Source of the DNA: Schistocerca nitens
Taxonomy: Eukaryota; Arthropoda; Insecta; Orthoptera; Acrididae
Assembly (NCBI RefSeq): GCF_023898315.1
Contig: NC_064615.1
Coordinates: forward strand, 735,489,450 to 735,553,449
Direction of reading: 5' to 3'
Length of the DNA: 64,000 bases
Shown: piece after piece, positions 22,503-34,839 of the stretch
How the letters are laid out: each line of letters opens with the position of its first letter
How positions within the stretch are numbered: the first letter of the stretch is position 1
The notes under the pieces: model-generated
Told to the model about the DNA's origin: nothing
Databases searched by the model: none
What the model saw: only the letters and a program-made list of their open reading frames with translations
Translations under genes and position numbers: made by a program

Positions 22503-24929
22503 TCAGTCCAGAGACTGGTTTGATGCAGCTCTCCATGCTACTCTATCCTGTGCAAGCTTCTTCATCTCCCAGTACCTACTGCAACCTACATCCTTCTGAA
22601 TCTGTTTAGTGTATTCATCTCTTGGCCTCCCTCTACGATTTTTACCCTCCACGCTGCCCTCCAATTCCAAATTGGTGATCCCTTGATGCCTCAGAATATG
22701 CCCTGCTAACAGATCCCATCTTCTAACCAAGTTGTGCCACAAATTTCTCTTCTCTCCAATTCTATTCAATACCTCATCATTAGTTATGTGACCTACCCAT
22801 CTAATCTTCAGTATTCTTCGGTAGCACCACATTTCAAAAGCTTCTCCTCTCATCTTGTCTAAACTATTTATCAGTCACGTTTCACTTCCAGATATGGCTA
22901 CACTCCATACAAATATTTTCAGAAACGACTTCCTGACACTTAAGTCTATACTCGTTGTTAACCAATTTCCCTTCGTCAGAAATGCTTTCCTTGCCATTGC
23001 CAGTCTACATTTTATATCCTCTCTACTTTGACCATCATCACTTATTTTGCTCCCCAAATAGCAAAAATCCTTTACTACTTTAAGTGCCTCATTTCCTAAT
23101 CTAATTCCAGCAGCATCACCCAATTTAATTCGACTACATTCCATTATCATCGTTTTGCTTTTGTTGCAGTTCATTTAATATCCTCCTTTCAAGACACTGT
23201 CCATTCCGTTCAACTGCTCTTCCAGGTCCTTTGCAGTCTCTGACAGAATTGCAATGTCATCGGCGAACCTCAAAGTTTTTATTTCTTCTCCATGGATTTT
23301 AATTCCTACCCCGAATTTTTCTTTTGTTTCCTTTACTGCTTACTCAATATACATACGGAATAACATTGGGGATAGGCCACAACCCTGTCTCACTCCCTTC
23401 CCAACCACTGCTTCCCTTTCATGTCCCTCGACTCTTATAACTGCCTTCTGCTTTCTGTAAAAATTGTAAACAGCCTTTCGCTCCCAGTATTTTACTCCTG
23501 CCACCTTCAGAATTTGAGAGAGACTATTCCAGTCAACACTGTCAAAACTTTCTCTAACTCTACAAATGCTAGAAACGTAGGTTTAGGTTTCCCTTTCCTT
23601 AATCTATTTTCTAAGAGAAGTCGTAGGGTGAGTATTGCCTCATGTGTTCCAAAATTTCTACGGAATCCAAACTGATCTTCCCCAAGGTCGGCTTCTACCA
23701 GTTTTTCCATTCGTCTGTAAAGAATTCGTGTTAGTATTTTGCAGCCGTTGCTTGTTAAACTGGTAGTACGTTATTTTCACATTTGTCAACACCTGCTTTC
23801 TTTGGTATTGGAATTATTATATTCATCTTGAAGTCTGAAGGTATTTCGCCTGGGCCGGGCGCGGTGGCCGAGCAGTTCTGGCGCTTCTGTCCAGAACCGC
23901 ACTGCTGCTGCGGTCGCAGGTTCGAATCCTGCCTCGGGCATGGATGTGTATGATGTCCTTAGGTTAGTTAGGTTTAACTAGTTCTAAGTCTAGGGGACTG
24001 ATGACCGCAGATGTTAAGTACCATAGTGCTTAGAGCCTTTTTTTTATCTCGTCTGTCTCATACATCGTGCTCACTAGATGGTAGAGTTTTGTTAGGCCTG
24101 GCTCTCCCAAGGCTGTCAGTAGTTCTAAAGGAATGTTGTCTACTTCCGGGGTCTTGTTTTGACTTATGTCTTTCAGTTCTTTGTCAAACTCTTCACGCAG
24201 TATTATATCTCCCATTTCATCTTCAACTACATCCTCTTCCACTTCCATAATATTGTAATCAAGAACATCGCCCTTGTATAGACCCTCTATATACTCCTTC
24301 CACTTTCCTGCTTTCCCTTCTTTGCTTAGAACTGGGTTTTCCTTATGAGCTCTTCATATTCATGCAAGTGGTCTCTTTTCTCCAAAGGTCTCTTTAATTT
24401 TCCTGTAGGCAGTATCTGTCTTACCCCTACCCCTAGTGAAATACGCCTCTACATCCTTACATTTGTCCTCTACCCATCCCTGCTTAGCCATTTTGCACTT
24501 CCTGTCGATCTCATTTTTGAACCGTTTGTATTCCTTTCTGCCTGCTTCACTTACTGCATTTTTGTATTTTCTCCTTTCATCAATTAAATCCAGTATCTCT
24601 TCTGTTACCCAAGGATTTTAATTAGCCCTCGCCTTTTTATGTACGTGATCCTCTGCTGCCTTCACTACTTCATCTCTCAAAGCCACCCATTCTTCTTCTA
24701 CTGTATTTCTTTCCCCCATTCTTGTCAATCGTTCCCTATTGCTCTGCCTGAAACACTCTACAACCTCTGGTTTGGTCAGTTTATTCAGATCCCATCTCCT
24801 CAAATTCCAACCTTTTTGCAGTTTCTTCAGTTTTAATCTACATTTCAATAAATTGTGGTCAAAGTCCACATCTGCCCCTGCAAATGTCTTACAATTTAAA
24901 ACCTGGTTCCAGAATCTCTGTCTTACCAT
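22503..24929 (-). pseudogene. RTE-like reverse transcriptase and C-terminal region
   Basis: Pieces on the minus strand, in order: 24929-24618 (linker, FAGADVDFDHNLL); 24248-24030 (start of RT, NKTPEVDNIPLELL); 23710-23507 (EDQFGFRRNFGT); the FADD catalytic box near 23255 (LRFADDIA); 23174-22875 (NCNKSKTMIMECS, VKDFCYLGSKIS); and 22853-22503 (MWCYRRILKIRWVGHITN, GRRGRPRDEY). This pattern is well known for RTE-clade LINEs in insects. The pieces lie in different frames, so multiple frameshifts have built up. A SINE splits the RT at 23853-24046. Confidence 0.8.
23853..24046 (+). mobile_element. tRNA-headed SINE inside the RTE-like LINE
   Basis: Forward copy with A and B boxes. Short flanks 'tcgcctg' and 'tcgtctg' may be the target duplication. 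It ends in a T-rich run instead of the usual 'atttgaacc' repeats. Confidence 0.85.
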
Positions 24930-24933
24930 TATA

Positions 24934-26335
24934 CACTATTGGCCATTAAAATTGCTACACCACGAAGATGACGTGCTACAGGCGCGAAATTTAACCGACA
25001 GGATCAAGATGCTGTGATATGTAAACGATTAGCTTTTCAGAGCATTCACACAAGGTGGGCGCCGGTGGCGACACCTACAACGTGCTGACATGAGGAAAGT
25101 TTCCAACCGATTCCTCATACACAAACAGCAGTTCACCGGCGTTGCCTGGTGAAACGTTGTTGTGATATCTCTTGTAAGGAGGAGAAATGCGTACCATCAC
25201 GTTTCCGACTTTTATAAAGGTCGGATTGTAGCCTATCGCGATTGCGGTTTATCGTATCGCGACATTGCTGGTCGCGTTGGTCGAGATCCAATGACTGTTA
25301 GCAGAATATGGAATCGGTGGGTTCAGGAGGGTAATACGAAACGCCGTGCTGGATCCCAACGGCCTCGTATCACTAGCAGTCGAGATGATAGGCATCTTAT
25401 CCGCATGGCTGTAACGGATCGTGCAGCCACGTCTCGATCCCTAACAGATGGGGACGTTTGCAAGACAACAACCATCTGCACGAACAGTTCGACAACGTTT
25501 GCAGCAGCATGGACTATCAGCCCGGAGACCATGGCTGCGGTTACCCTTGAATCTGTATCACAGACAGGAGCGCCTGTGATGGTGTACTCAACGACGAACC
25601 TGGGTGCAAGAATGGCAAAACGTAATTTTTACGGATGAATCCAGGTTCTGTTTACAGTATCATGATGGTCGCATCCGTGTTCGGCGACATCGCGGTGAAC
25701 GCAGAATGGAAGCGTGTATTCGTCGTCGCCGTACTGGCGTGTCACCAGGCGTGATGGTATTGGGTGCCATTGGTTACACGTCTCGGTCACTTCTTGTTCG
25801 CATTGACGGCACTCTGAACAGTGGACATTACATTCCAGACGTGTTAAGACCCGTGGCTCTATCCCTCATTCGATCACTGCGAAACCCTAAATTTCAGCAG
25901 GATAATGCACGACCGCATGTTGCAGGTACTGTACGGGCCTTTCTGGATACAGAAAATGTTCGACTGCTACCCTGGCCAGCACATTCTCCAGGTCTCTCAC
26001 CAACTGAAAACGTCTGGTCAATGGTAGCCGAGCAACTGGCTCGTCAGATTACGCCAGTCACTACTCTTGATGAAGTGTGGTATCGTGTTGAAGGTGCATG
26101 GGCAGCTGTACCTGTACAAACCATTCAAGCTCTGTGTGACTCAATGCCGAAGCGTATCAAGGCCGTTATTACGGCCAGAGGTGGTTGTTCTGGGTACTGA
26201 TTTCTCAGGATCTATGCACCCAAATTTTGTGAAAATGTAATCACATGTCAGTTCTAGTATAATATATTTGTCCAATGAATACCTGTTTATCAACTGCATT
26301 TCTTCTTGGTGTAGAAATTTTAATGGCCAGTAGTG
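24934..26335 (+). mobile_element. Tc1-like DD34E element nested in the RTE-like LINE
   Basis: Ends are 'cactattggccattaaaatt' (24934) and 'aattttaatggccagtagtg' (ending 26335), imperfect inverted repeats. Both sides carry the TA target (24932-24933 and 26336-26337). Removing the element and one TA restores an open LINE reading across the site (HIDYIMVRQRF on the minus strand), which proves the insertion point. A deleted relative lies at 53931-54243. Confidence 0.93.
25162..26200 (+). pseudogene. Tc1 transposase, DD34E, one frameshift and one stop
   Basis: The N-terminal part (25162 on) has a paired-like helix-turn-helix (RIVAYRDCGLSYRDIAGRVG). The catalytic part has FTDESRFCLQYHDGR, FQQDNARPHV and SPGLSPTENVW. 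I count 34 residues between the second Asp and the Glu, the classic Tc1 spacing. Between 25440 and 25480 the frame shifts from frame 1 to frame 2, and in the second frame a TGA stands at 25577-25579. The element is therefore dead but young, since nearly all other codons read like the family. Confidence 0.9.
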
Positions 26336-27069
26336 TATAATCTATATGAAACCTTCTAGTATCTCTAGGGTTCTTCCATGTGTACAACCTTCTTTCATGA
26401 TTCTTGAACCAAGTGTTAGCTGTGATTAAGTTATGCTCTGTGCGAAATTCTACCAGGCGACTTCCTCTCTCATTCCTTACTCCCATTCCATATTCACCTA
26501 CTACGTTTCCTTCTCTTCCTTTTCCTGCTGTCGAGTTCCAGTCACCCATGACTATTAAATTTTAGTCTCCCTTCACTATCTCAATATTTTCTTTTATCTC
26601 ATCATACATTTCATCAATCTCTTCGTCATCTGCGGAGCTAGTTGGCATATAAACTTGTACTACTGTGGTAGGCGTGGGCTTCGTATCTATCTTGGGCACA
26701 ATAATGCGTTAACTATGCTGTTTGTACTAGCTTACCCGCATTCCTATTTATTATTAAACCTACTCCTGCATTACCCCTATTTGATTTTGTATTTATAACC
26801 CTGTATTCGCGTGACCAGATGTCTTGTTCCTCCCGCCATCGAACTTCACTAATTCCCACTATATATAACATTAACTTATCCATTTCCCTTTTTAAATTTT
26901 CTAACATACCTGCCCGATTAAGGGATCTGACATTCCACGCTCCGATCCGCAGAACGCCAGTTTTCTTAGTCCTGATAACAACGTCCTCCTGAGTAGTCCC
27001 CACCTGGAGATTAGAATGGGGGACTATTTTACCTCCGGAATATTTTACCCGAGAGGACGCCATCATCAT
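26241..27069 (-). pseudogene. RTE-like LINE endonuclease
   Basis: Minus-strand pieces at 27069-26713 (RIGAWNVRSLNRAG, GISEVRWREEQ, GNAGVGLI) and 26549-26338 (MGDWNSTAGKGREGN, DTRRFHIDY) carry the Asn, Glu and Asp/His motifs of APE-type endonucleases. Database entries called 'craniofacial development protein 2-like' often turn out to be this domain. The pieces lie in different frames, and the Tc1 insertion ends the second piece. Confidence 0.8.
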
Positions 27070-27384
27070 TTAACCATACAGTGAAGCTGGATGCCCTCGG
27101 GAATAATTACAGCTGTAGTTTCCCCTTGCTTTCAGCCGTTCGCAGTACCAGCACAGCAATGCCGTTTCGATTAGTGTTACAAGGCCATGTCAGTCAAGCA
27201 TCCAAACTGTTGCCCCTGCAACTACTGAAAAGGCTACTGCCCCTCTTCAGGAGCCACACGTTTGTCTGGCCTTTCAACAGATACCCCTCCGTTGTGGTTG
27301 TACCTACGGTATGGCTATCTGTATCGTTGAGGCACGCAAGCCTCCCCACCAACGCCAAGGTCGATGGTTCATGGGGGGAGGATG

Positions 27385-27900
27385 ATCGAGTATTTAAAAG
27401 GAGTTACTCTCTCTGATCGTGCAGCTGACAAAACCAAAGGAGAAAGGTGCAGCCTTCTGTCCAGTGTGAAAGACCCTGAGTTCTTACTTTGGCAAGAATG
27501 TTTTCACAGGATGATGCCACATGAAGACATACTCTTCAGTAAACCATAACATGGGTAACGTGACTTAACAAACGCTAGATAATATGTATTGTAGTTTGAG
27601 GATATAATTACAGTTAAAAGAAATATTGCCAATGAAGAAATAGACACATATCCGCAGTTAAGTGAACTAATGAGAATAATAATAACAACTCGTCGTACGA
27701 CAGTTGAACCTTAAAGTTGTTTCTCAACAATGAAACGAATAAAAACCTTTCTTCGAAAGACAAGGATGGAGAATATGTTTTATGCAAAGGCACTGCCTGT
27801 AACTGAGAAAAACATTGAGAATGGTGCTAAGGACATCAGTCATAGAGTGATCGAGTCAATTGCACGACTGAAAAACAAATGCATGGATTTTCTTTAAAGA
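27385..27900 (+). pseudogene. hAT transposase fossil, C-terminal part
   Basis: The plus strand resumes the hAT relic beyond the LINE. It reads SLIVQLTKPKE-like then LLWQECFHRMMPHEDILFS, matching the segment before the dimerisation domain. Near 27725-27895 it reads FSTMKRIKTFLRKTRMENM and then VIESIARLKNKCMDFL, the conserved hAT C-terminal dimerisation region. Stops and frameshifts are present. It is the same element as the fossil at 21124-22484. Confidence 0.75.
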
Positions 27901-28967
27901 TAAACAATGTCAGTCATGTTGCAGTATAGTTTTTCCCATTTAATGTATATTTACAGTGCAGTTTAGTTTGTATTCTAATTAACTTTTGTGTGATGTACAT
28001 GGAGGGAAGGACATTTCATAAGAAGAAATTATGCCGTTTTCCTCCTTCATAAAATGAGGCTTGGTGAGTGATAATACTTTAGTAATATTACTATCTGGCT
28101 GACAAAACGGAGAGTAGTGGCAGATTAAATATTTTTTCATGCCATAAAGTCTACTTAAGTATGTACAAAACAACGACATCATAAAAAACGTCTTTCTTTC
28201 GTCAGACAAGTTGGGTATATTATTATTATTATCATTATTATTATTATTACTTTGGCAGTGGGTGCAGCTGTATAAATTAGTTCAAAATTTTAACTGTTAT
28301 ACAGCAGACACCTTTTCACACTTTCAATTTTATCTGGCTCGAAAAATTTGTGAACACCCAAAATGTATATTCCCGAGCCGCCACTGTTCACGAGACATCT
28401 ACCGCCATCATTTTTTTGGTCGTTATCAGTGCAATTACCTCCATTGTTGTTGCTATTTTGACGATAATCACTATTACCTCGCCAATTATCTTTATCCTTG
28501 ACTCTTTCTAGAAACGCAGAAAACTTTTATGATTGCTTCCAACATATCTCCCTGAATCCTCTGGCAGCTTTTTCCACATATCCCAAATAATTTCAGATTC
28601 GGATCGTGTACTTCTTAAGTGTACTTCTGTACCAGAACTCGCAGAAATCTTTCATGGAGTTTCTGCTCCTACTGTTATACAGTCTGGCCATTATAAATTC
28701 TGGCCACAAACATTCTTGTTTTTGTTCTGACCAGTATTCCTCAGTAAAGGTTTTTTTTGTATTCATTAAACGTCACTTGACCTGTGTTCAAAATAAGTCC
28801 CCACATTTTGCCATCACCTGATAACTACGTTAATCGTTTCCTGATCTATTAAACATTCAGGAAAGAAATCATTTTGCAAGGTTTCCTGAAATCCAGTGGA
28901 TGCTAACCAGTATGTCTCTTGGCAGGATCATACCGTTGCTCACCCTCTAATACTTTATAATAAAGTA
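27901..28967. other. No recognisable gene; short (ATT)n tract
   Basis: An (ATT)n-type run lies at 28217-28249. Open frames on both strands are short and have no family resemblance that I can support. Confidence 0.4.
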
Positions 28968-29135
28968 GCAGAGTAGTTTGGAAGGTAGGAGACGAGATAG
29001 TGGCGGAAGTAGAGCTGTGAGGACGTGCCATGAGTTGCGTTTGGGTAGTTCAGTTCGTAGAGCACTTGCCCGCAAAATGCAAAGGTCGAGAGTTCGGGTC
29101 TCTGTCCGCCACACGGTTTTAATCTGCCAGGAAGT
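28968..29135 (+). mobile_element. tRNA-headed SINE of another family (Ala/Arg-like head)
   Basis: A 168-bp insert flanked by 'tttataataa(a/g)gta' (28954-28967 and 29136-29149). Its tRNA-like part has 'gggtagttcagttcgtagagc' (A box region) and 'gagttcgggtctc' (B box region). It ends in 'ttttaatctgccaggaag'. The tail is unrelated to the common SINE tail. Confidence 0.8.
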
Positions 29136-29149
29136 TTTATAATAAGGTA

Positions 29150-30239
29150 CTCTATGAGTGACACAGACTGACTTGCCTCTGATTTTCTATTCAAGTTCAA
29201 AAATTTTGCCTTGAGTTTATGAAGTGCTTTGATCACACATATGTTAGCAACGAATTACTTGTTTACTTCTACCTTATCAGAACTGTTTTTCTCAAATGTG
29301 AGATTTCATTTCTACATTTCGGTTTTCAGACAGAAATGTTCTTCGTCCACATTCGTTGCCACTGAAGGTTCTTCCGTTTCTCGGATCTTCACGATTTCTG
29401 GAACAAACATCTCTGTGGTATTACTGATCTGCCACTGCATAGTGACAGCACTGGCAGTTATGTCGTTTGTTTCTACTTTTATGTCCTACATTACAGTACT
29501 CAAAACACCTATGTTTTGACTGGTTTTTCATTCTGTTAACAGATTTTAACGTCTGTGTTTTTCATGGCTTCAGCTTGAGTTTTCAGTTGATTATTAATAC
29601 TGCTAATACCACTGCTTGTGTTTTGAGTTGATTATCAAGATCACTAACTCGTGCCTTAGTGTTACTGTTAATTGTACTAATTTGTGTGGACAAAAGCTTG
29701 AATACGTCTTTCATCATTCATGGTTTGTCAATATCCTGCTGTACTCTGTCTTCATGTTCTGGTTCTAAATCATGTGTTTCTGTTGGTTTTTTCCTTATTT
29801 GCGGCGAGCTAAACATATTAAACGACTCATTCGCGTAACCACTATCTTCAACGTAAGCTTCCTCATTTGTTTCCTCCTCTACCTCCTATTTAATTTGTGA
29901 TGGGCTCACTATCTTAATTTGTTCGTTTACTTACGCGTGGTTTTCCAAGTAAGCCTATTGCCGTTCTTTGGTGTTTCCTGTGCATTCATTTCGGTAACCG
30001 CTATCGCACTCCATGAGATTTATCGGTACACCCTGTGCTCCCTCGTTCCGCGCGATTTCATTTATCACTGTTCTTGTATCCATTATAATAATGAATGTGA
30101 GCTACAATTTACCTTATAAAACCTCACAATATTTACTATTTTTTTCTTTATTGAATTAACTACAAGTTCGCGTCGCCGGACTTCCAGCTCTCGTAATGCA
30201 CTCGTATCGCGCTATGTACATGCTCTACGGTCTGTGTTT
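29150..30239. other. No recognisable feature
   Basis: Mostly T-rich plus-strand sequence with small open frames that lack motifs. Confidence 0.4.
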
Positions 30240-30720
30240 AAAGTGTACCTTCGAATATCCTACGTTACTCGTAAATTCGACACCACCCATCCACTAGTTT
30301 ACCCCAAGCTCCTGGTACTCTGCCGCCCTCTACCACCACATTCCCCCAACGCTACATCTCCACACTCTCCACATCCTCTTCCAACGAAATTCTAATAGTC
30401 TTCCTATACCCCCTCCTGCCATATCTAAGCAGAAACCATCCTACCTTCCCCGGCCACGGCCGCTTTTCTCTCCACTCCTCTCCACCCACATCCTAAGGCT
30501 TCATCCGGAACGACACCCCTCTTCACTCTCAAGAATTCCTCCTCAAAACATCTGCCCACAGAAATACCCTCTCACGCACTACCCCTACTCCTACATTCCC
30601 ATAATACCCCTCTTCCTGGCAATTTAGGCCCAGCGTTTTGGAAACCAACTTTAACCTCAGATAGAATAAAATTGACCCTATATATCACTATACCACTTTT
30701 CTGTTCTGCCTAATAATATA
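30240..30720. other. C/T-rich tract, perhaps LINE-derived
   Basis: About 400 bases with strong plus-strand C richness ('cccc', 'cctcttcc' and similar throughout), unlike its neighbours. The composition resembles the coding strand of jockey-type LINEs such as the one at 31562-34833, but no motif is readable. Confidence 0.3.
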
Positions 30721-30725
30721 TTCGT

Positions 30726-31352
30726 TTATTGATTTACTACTATCTTTATAATAATAGTTTGCTGATCTTGGTTGGTGTTGGAAGCTATAAGCCCGTAGCT
30801 TCGCGGTCTTGATATGTAAGGCACTTTGAAAGAACTTACGTAAGTGTCCTGTGCATACTTACTTCTTATGCTATTGAAGTCTCTAAATAATTGCATCTTT
30901 GTATCATCATATATCTTACTGAAACGTTTTAATTTGCTTCTGTAAGTAGGAAAAGGAGGGCAATCACTATTTGATACTGATCTTTTAAAGGAATATTGCA
31001 GCCAACACTCAGCCATGCATCCGTAATGTGAGCATGTGAACAAATAAGGCGGCGAGAATTTCATAGTTTTTTTCTCCTAAATGAAACATACGTAGGTTTG
31101 GTAAATATCAATAATAATTAGAATTAGATAACATGGTATATTTGTTATGTAAGCATAGCTTTTTCTCTAAACATATTTACCTGTAGTCTGCACCAGTCAG
31201 TTTGGTGTAACAAGTTACTCTTTCGAAATTTCAGGTTCTTCGCCACTGACTTTCTTCAGTTTCAAAATATTTCTTTTCCAGATTTCAGGTCTCCATTTCT
31301 TTCGAACGAATACGGAGCGTTGATTCTCACTGTTACTATTGCTGTCGGCCAT
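30726..31352 (-). pseudogene. Fragments of an unrecognised basic protein gene
   Basis: On the minus strand an ATG at 31352-31350 opens MADSNSNSENQ then RKKWRPEIWKRNILKLKKVS (to about 31215). About 150 bases on, 31064-30726 reads SKLKRFSKIYDDTKMQLFRD, then TYVSSFKVPYISRPRS. The combination of 'WKRN..KK' and 'F..FW/N-x-GSK-x-x-Q' spacing resembles an uncharacterised gene family repeated in insect genomes, possibly transposon-derived. Whether the gap is an intron or decay cannot be told. A candidate donor 'cag|gtaaat' lies near 31180. Confidence 0.35.
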
Positions 31353-32766
31353 TTTGCCACCATTACATACAAACAAAAGCGAATGCGCGGCACTGTTCCC
31401 ATCAAACAGCAGAGAGATTTGTGCAATATCAGAACTTCTCAAATGTCAAGTCACCTTTTTCAACTTATCTCTGGAATTTTCCCACGAAGACAGTGTGCAG
31501 TAAGTCTCGTTTTCACGTTAAATAATGCCAGTGCACTACTATACGCCGCACAGCTCTTAACTCAGACACCATAAAATAGTGAAGAAATCCCCTTCCTTGA
31601 ACTCAGTGCTGCAACTATTGCTTGGCTTTTGGAACGCTTGATCCTGATGAGCCATTCCTTACAATAGGAAGAAAACTGATTGAGGTGGATTTGCCGTAAG
31701 CGTTTGTATTTCTGGAGTGAAGGGTAGAGGGTGAGGAAAGCGATGTCATCAGCATATTGAAGGACGTGAATTGGTGGAAGCAGTTTGGGCAAATCAGTTG
31801 CGTAGAGGAGGTAACGGGGAGGAGAGGGAATGGACCCTTGGGGTACTCGGCACTCCTGCAGTGTGATGGAGGATATAGGATGGTATTGTTTTTAGTCCCA
31901 AAGGATAAGCAAGAAGATAGTTAGGATGTGATAAGGAACACATTCTTAAATGGAAGGGCGTTAGTCTCGAGTCTGAAAAGGATACCGGAATGGCATACAC
32001 TGTCGTAGGTTTTATCTTGGTCGATGGAGACAAATATAGCGGATTTACTGGAGTGCATCTGCTGGAGAGGGGGGGGGGAGGCGGAGATGAGTGAGGTGGC
32101 GATAAGTAAGGTCGTGACCAGGGGAAGTGCTGTATTATTTTGGATATTTGTTTTATGTCGTGTGCTGTGATTGGTGTATTTAATTCAGTTTGTTGTATGT
32201 TCTCCAAGTACTGGAAGCTGGGATTTAGGGGTGGGACAGCGGTATCTGTACGTTTGTGGATGTTAGGGAAAACTGAGTAATCAAAATGAGGGTCGTCATG
32301 GAGAAGACGTCAGAGGGACAGGATGCAAAATGTTTAGCTTTGCTCAGATTACCAGGTAAGGGATGTTTGTTGTGGAGAAGCGAGGTAAATGCCAGTGGGT
32401 CGACGGAATGCTTTCCAGCACTTGGAAGACATAATTTCGAGTATGGTGTCGAGTGTGGTGCATGTCTGGCTCCAGTCCAGTCGTTTTATTTCATTTAATA
32501 AATTCCTGATGTGTGTCTATATTTGCTGGTGGTGAGAATATCCCGGTCATGAGCCTGCAAGAAGGAACAGTACACACAACAGGATTCTCAGAGGAGTATT
32601 AGGGCTTGTGGGGGTGAGGTCTGGGACAACGATATACACCCTTGGTACGAATGTGGGTGGATATAGTGTGTGACAAGGTGTGCTGCTGGAAAGATGTGCA
32701 ATGAGGGATATCATCAGGTTGCTGGAAGGTCGGGGGGTGGCTTCCAGTCAGTGTTTCTTTGCATTC

Positions 32767-32925
32767 AAATGGTTCAAATGGCTCTGAGCACTATGGGACT
32801 CTACTGCTGTGATCATCAGTCCCCTAGAACTTAGAACTACTTAAACCTAACTAACCTAAGGACATCACACACATCCAGCGGTTGCAGACTGTAGCGCCTA
32901 GAATCGCTTGGCCACTCTGGCCGGC
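32767..32925 (-). mobile_element. tRNA-headed SINE with B box deleted
   Basis: Reverse copy with 13-bp duplication 'tttctttgcattc' (32754-32766 and 32926-32938). It lacks about 40 bases of the head, including the 'ggttcgaatcc' B box, yet both ends and the flanks are intact. Confidence 0.92.
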
Positions 32926-33048
32926 TTTCTTTGCATTCCCGGTAGGTATTTCTGTTGTTGCAGGAGCAGTCCTGGATAACTTTTGTATGGAAATTGGGAT
33001 GGAGTGCAAGGGGATGAGGTCGAGTGTAATAGATGGTGAAGAGGGAGG

Positions 33049-33297
33049 AGGAGGAGGAGATTAGTGTTTAACGTCCCGTCGACAGCGAGGTCATTAGAGA
33101 CGGAGCGCAAGCTCGGGTTAGGGAAGGATTGGGAAGGAAATCGGCCGTGCCCTTGCAAAGGAACCATCCCGGCATTTGCCTGAAACGATTTAGGGAAATC
33201 ACGGGAAACCTAAATCAGGATGGCCGGAGACGGGATTGAACCGTCGTCCTCCCGAATGCGAGTCCAGTGTGCTAACCACTGCGCCACCTCGCTCGGT
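33049..33297 (-). mobile_element. tRNA-headed SINE of a third family, copy 1
   Basis: Read on the minus strand it starts 'accgagcgaggtggcgcagt' (A box) and has 'ggttcaatcccgtc' (B box). It then has a body with 'cctaaatcgtttcaggcaaa' and ends in a (TCC)n-like tail. The same element is at 37749 with only a few differences. A target duplication could not be defined because the tail merges with a GGA-rich flank. Confidence 0.88.
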
Positions 33298-34839
33298 ATA
33301 TGTAGGTGGTGGCCTAGATAGTGGTTAGGGTTTGGGAAAAGAGGGTAAGTGTATGGGTATCTGTGGGAGTATTAGAAGGGCTGTGGTGGCCAATTGAAAC
33401 TCCATCTGTGGTCACAGAAAGGAGGTTGTCTAAAGATAGATTTCGGTGGTGTGATAGAGCTGGAGAGACGTTTCATAAACGATAAAAGTATGGATGTTGA
33501 GTTGGGATAGGATATGCACTAAAAGATGTTAAGCGGTGGGTAGCCAGTGGATGTTGTGTCACATGATTGTTTAGCGCTGTCATGCCCTCATAAGAGATAA
33601 GACTTGTTTGAATACCAGAGGAGGCTCAAACAAGCATGTCAAGGCAGGTGAAGACGATGTGGACATGGTTTTGGAAGCAGGTAGTTCGGATGTTGAGATA
33701 CAAGACGGAGATGGCAGCAATGGAGTTTTGTTGGACATTGAAATGAATGAATGTCTTGTTTTATAATGGCTTCAGCAGTAGGAGTAGGATGGAAGGAACT
33801 GTTGGGGTTAATTGGGATATCCGAGGGACAAATTGGCGCAGTGAACTTATATTTGGTAGATTGTGGCTTCGCTTTGCATTTCTCACAGTGGGAGATGTTT
33901 CAGGTGTTGCAGATAGGAGGGCACTCTTGATTAGGGACTGTTTAATAAAAAGAAATACTTTGCTGGTGGACAGGTATGTACGTTTTTACAATCCACAGTA
34001 AGGTGATCGTTGTAACGGAGATTTTTTGGCTGCACGGGACTGAGGATGGGATCTGGAAGAATTGAAACTGTGGCGGTGGTGGTATATCAGGGTTCCCTCT
34101 TTAAGGAGATGATGCAGGGTGGTGACCGATTCAGAGAAAATATGGGCAAGGAGGTTGGTCAAAGGTCACTATAGACCTGAAAGGCGTTTCAGACTTCTAA
34201 AGCCAGGTGGTCGTTCAATTCAGATGCCACTTCCTCAGCCATCATCTCAAGTTCGACCTTTATGATCACTGTGACGAGGGTGAGACGACAGTGGGAAGTT
34301 TCAGGTTGTTTCGCTCTGGGTGTTGTGGTGAGACAGGTTAAGGAGGATTTGGAACTAAAGGTAGTGTGAGGAATTTTGCAGAGGAGATCAGTGTGGAAAC
34401 TGGGATTCACGAACTTTAGTAAGACAGAGTTCTTTCTTTGGGTGATTCCTTGGATGTGAAGGCTTGGTAGATACTTTCTGATTTCGTGGGTGAGGGACTT
34501 AGATTTGAGGAACTTTGGGTCATGGTAGGAGAGAATGAAAGTGTAGATGAAAGGTGGAAATGTTAGAGAGAAAGGAGTTGTTTTCATATGCTAAGTGTCT
34601 TCAGATTCAGTTTGTGGTTTTTTAGGTGTGGTAGTGGGAGGCATGTCGGTGTTTTGACGTTCTTTAAGTTTCTTAACAGCTGTTGGAGGAAAGGATGATT
34701 GCGGTATGGGGGGGGGGTTATGAAATGTGACATTTTTGATGGTTACCTTGGAGATGCGCACGTCCTTCAACACGGCTGCGTTGGTCAGTGTGGTGGGGCT
34801 CCATGAAGTGATGCTTATCACGCGACTTTTCACTTACGA

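Larger units (their letters stand above)
22485..27384 (-). mobile_element. RTE-like LINE, near full length, nested in the hAT fossil
   Basis: After removing the Tc1 element (24934-26335) and a SINE (23853-24046), about 3.3 kb remains, the usual size of RTE elements. On the minus strand the order is a 5' leader (about 27384-27070), endonuclease, RT and C-terminal region. The 3' end is an (acaaca)n tail near 22485-22499. Flanks share 'atcgag' (22479-22484 and 27385-27390), a plausible short target duplication, and hAT coding sequence resumes directly on the other side. Several frameshifts and stops show it is dead. Confidence 0.8.
31562..34833 (-). mobile_element. Jockey-like LINE, decayed
   Basis: The minus strand shows, from right to left, a Pro/Thr-rich ORF1-like start (34833-34591) and an ORF1 core with FLKSKSLTHEIRKYLPSLHI and NSVLLKFVNPSFHTDLL (34587-34189), as in jockey gag-like proteins. 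Then come degraded zinc-knuckle and endonuclease sequence, an RT beginning TPITAHDIKQISKII (near 32160), and the catalytic YADD box in VLQYADDIAFL (near 31760) followed by CKEWLIRIKRSKSQAI. It is full of frameshifts and stops. Two SINEs (32767 and 33049) are inserted. Confidence 0.7.
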
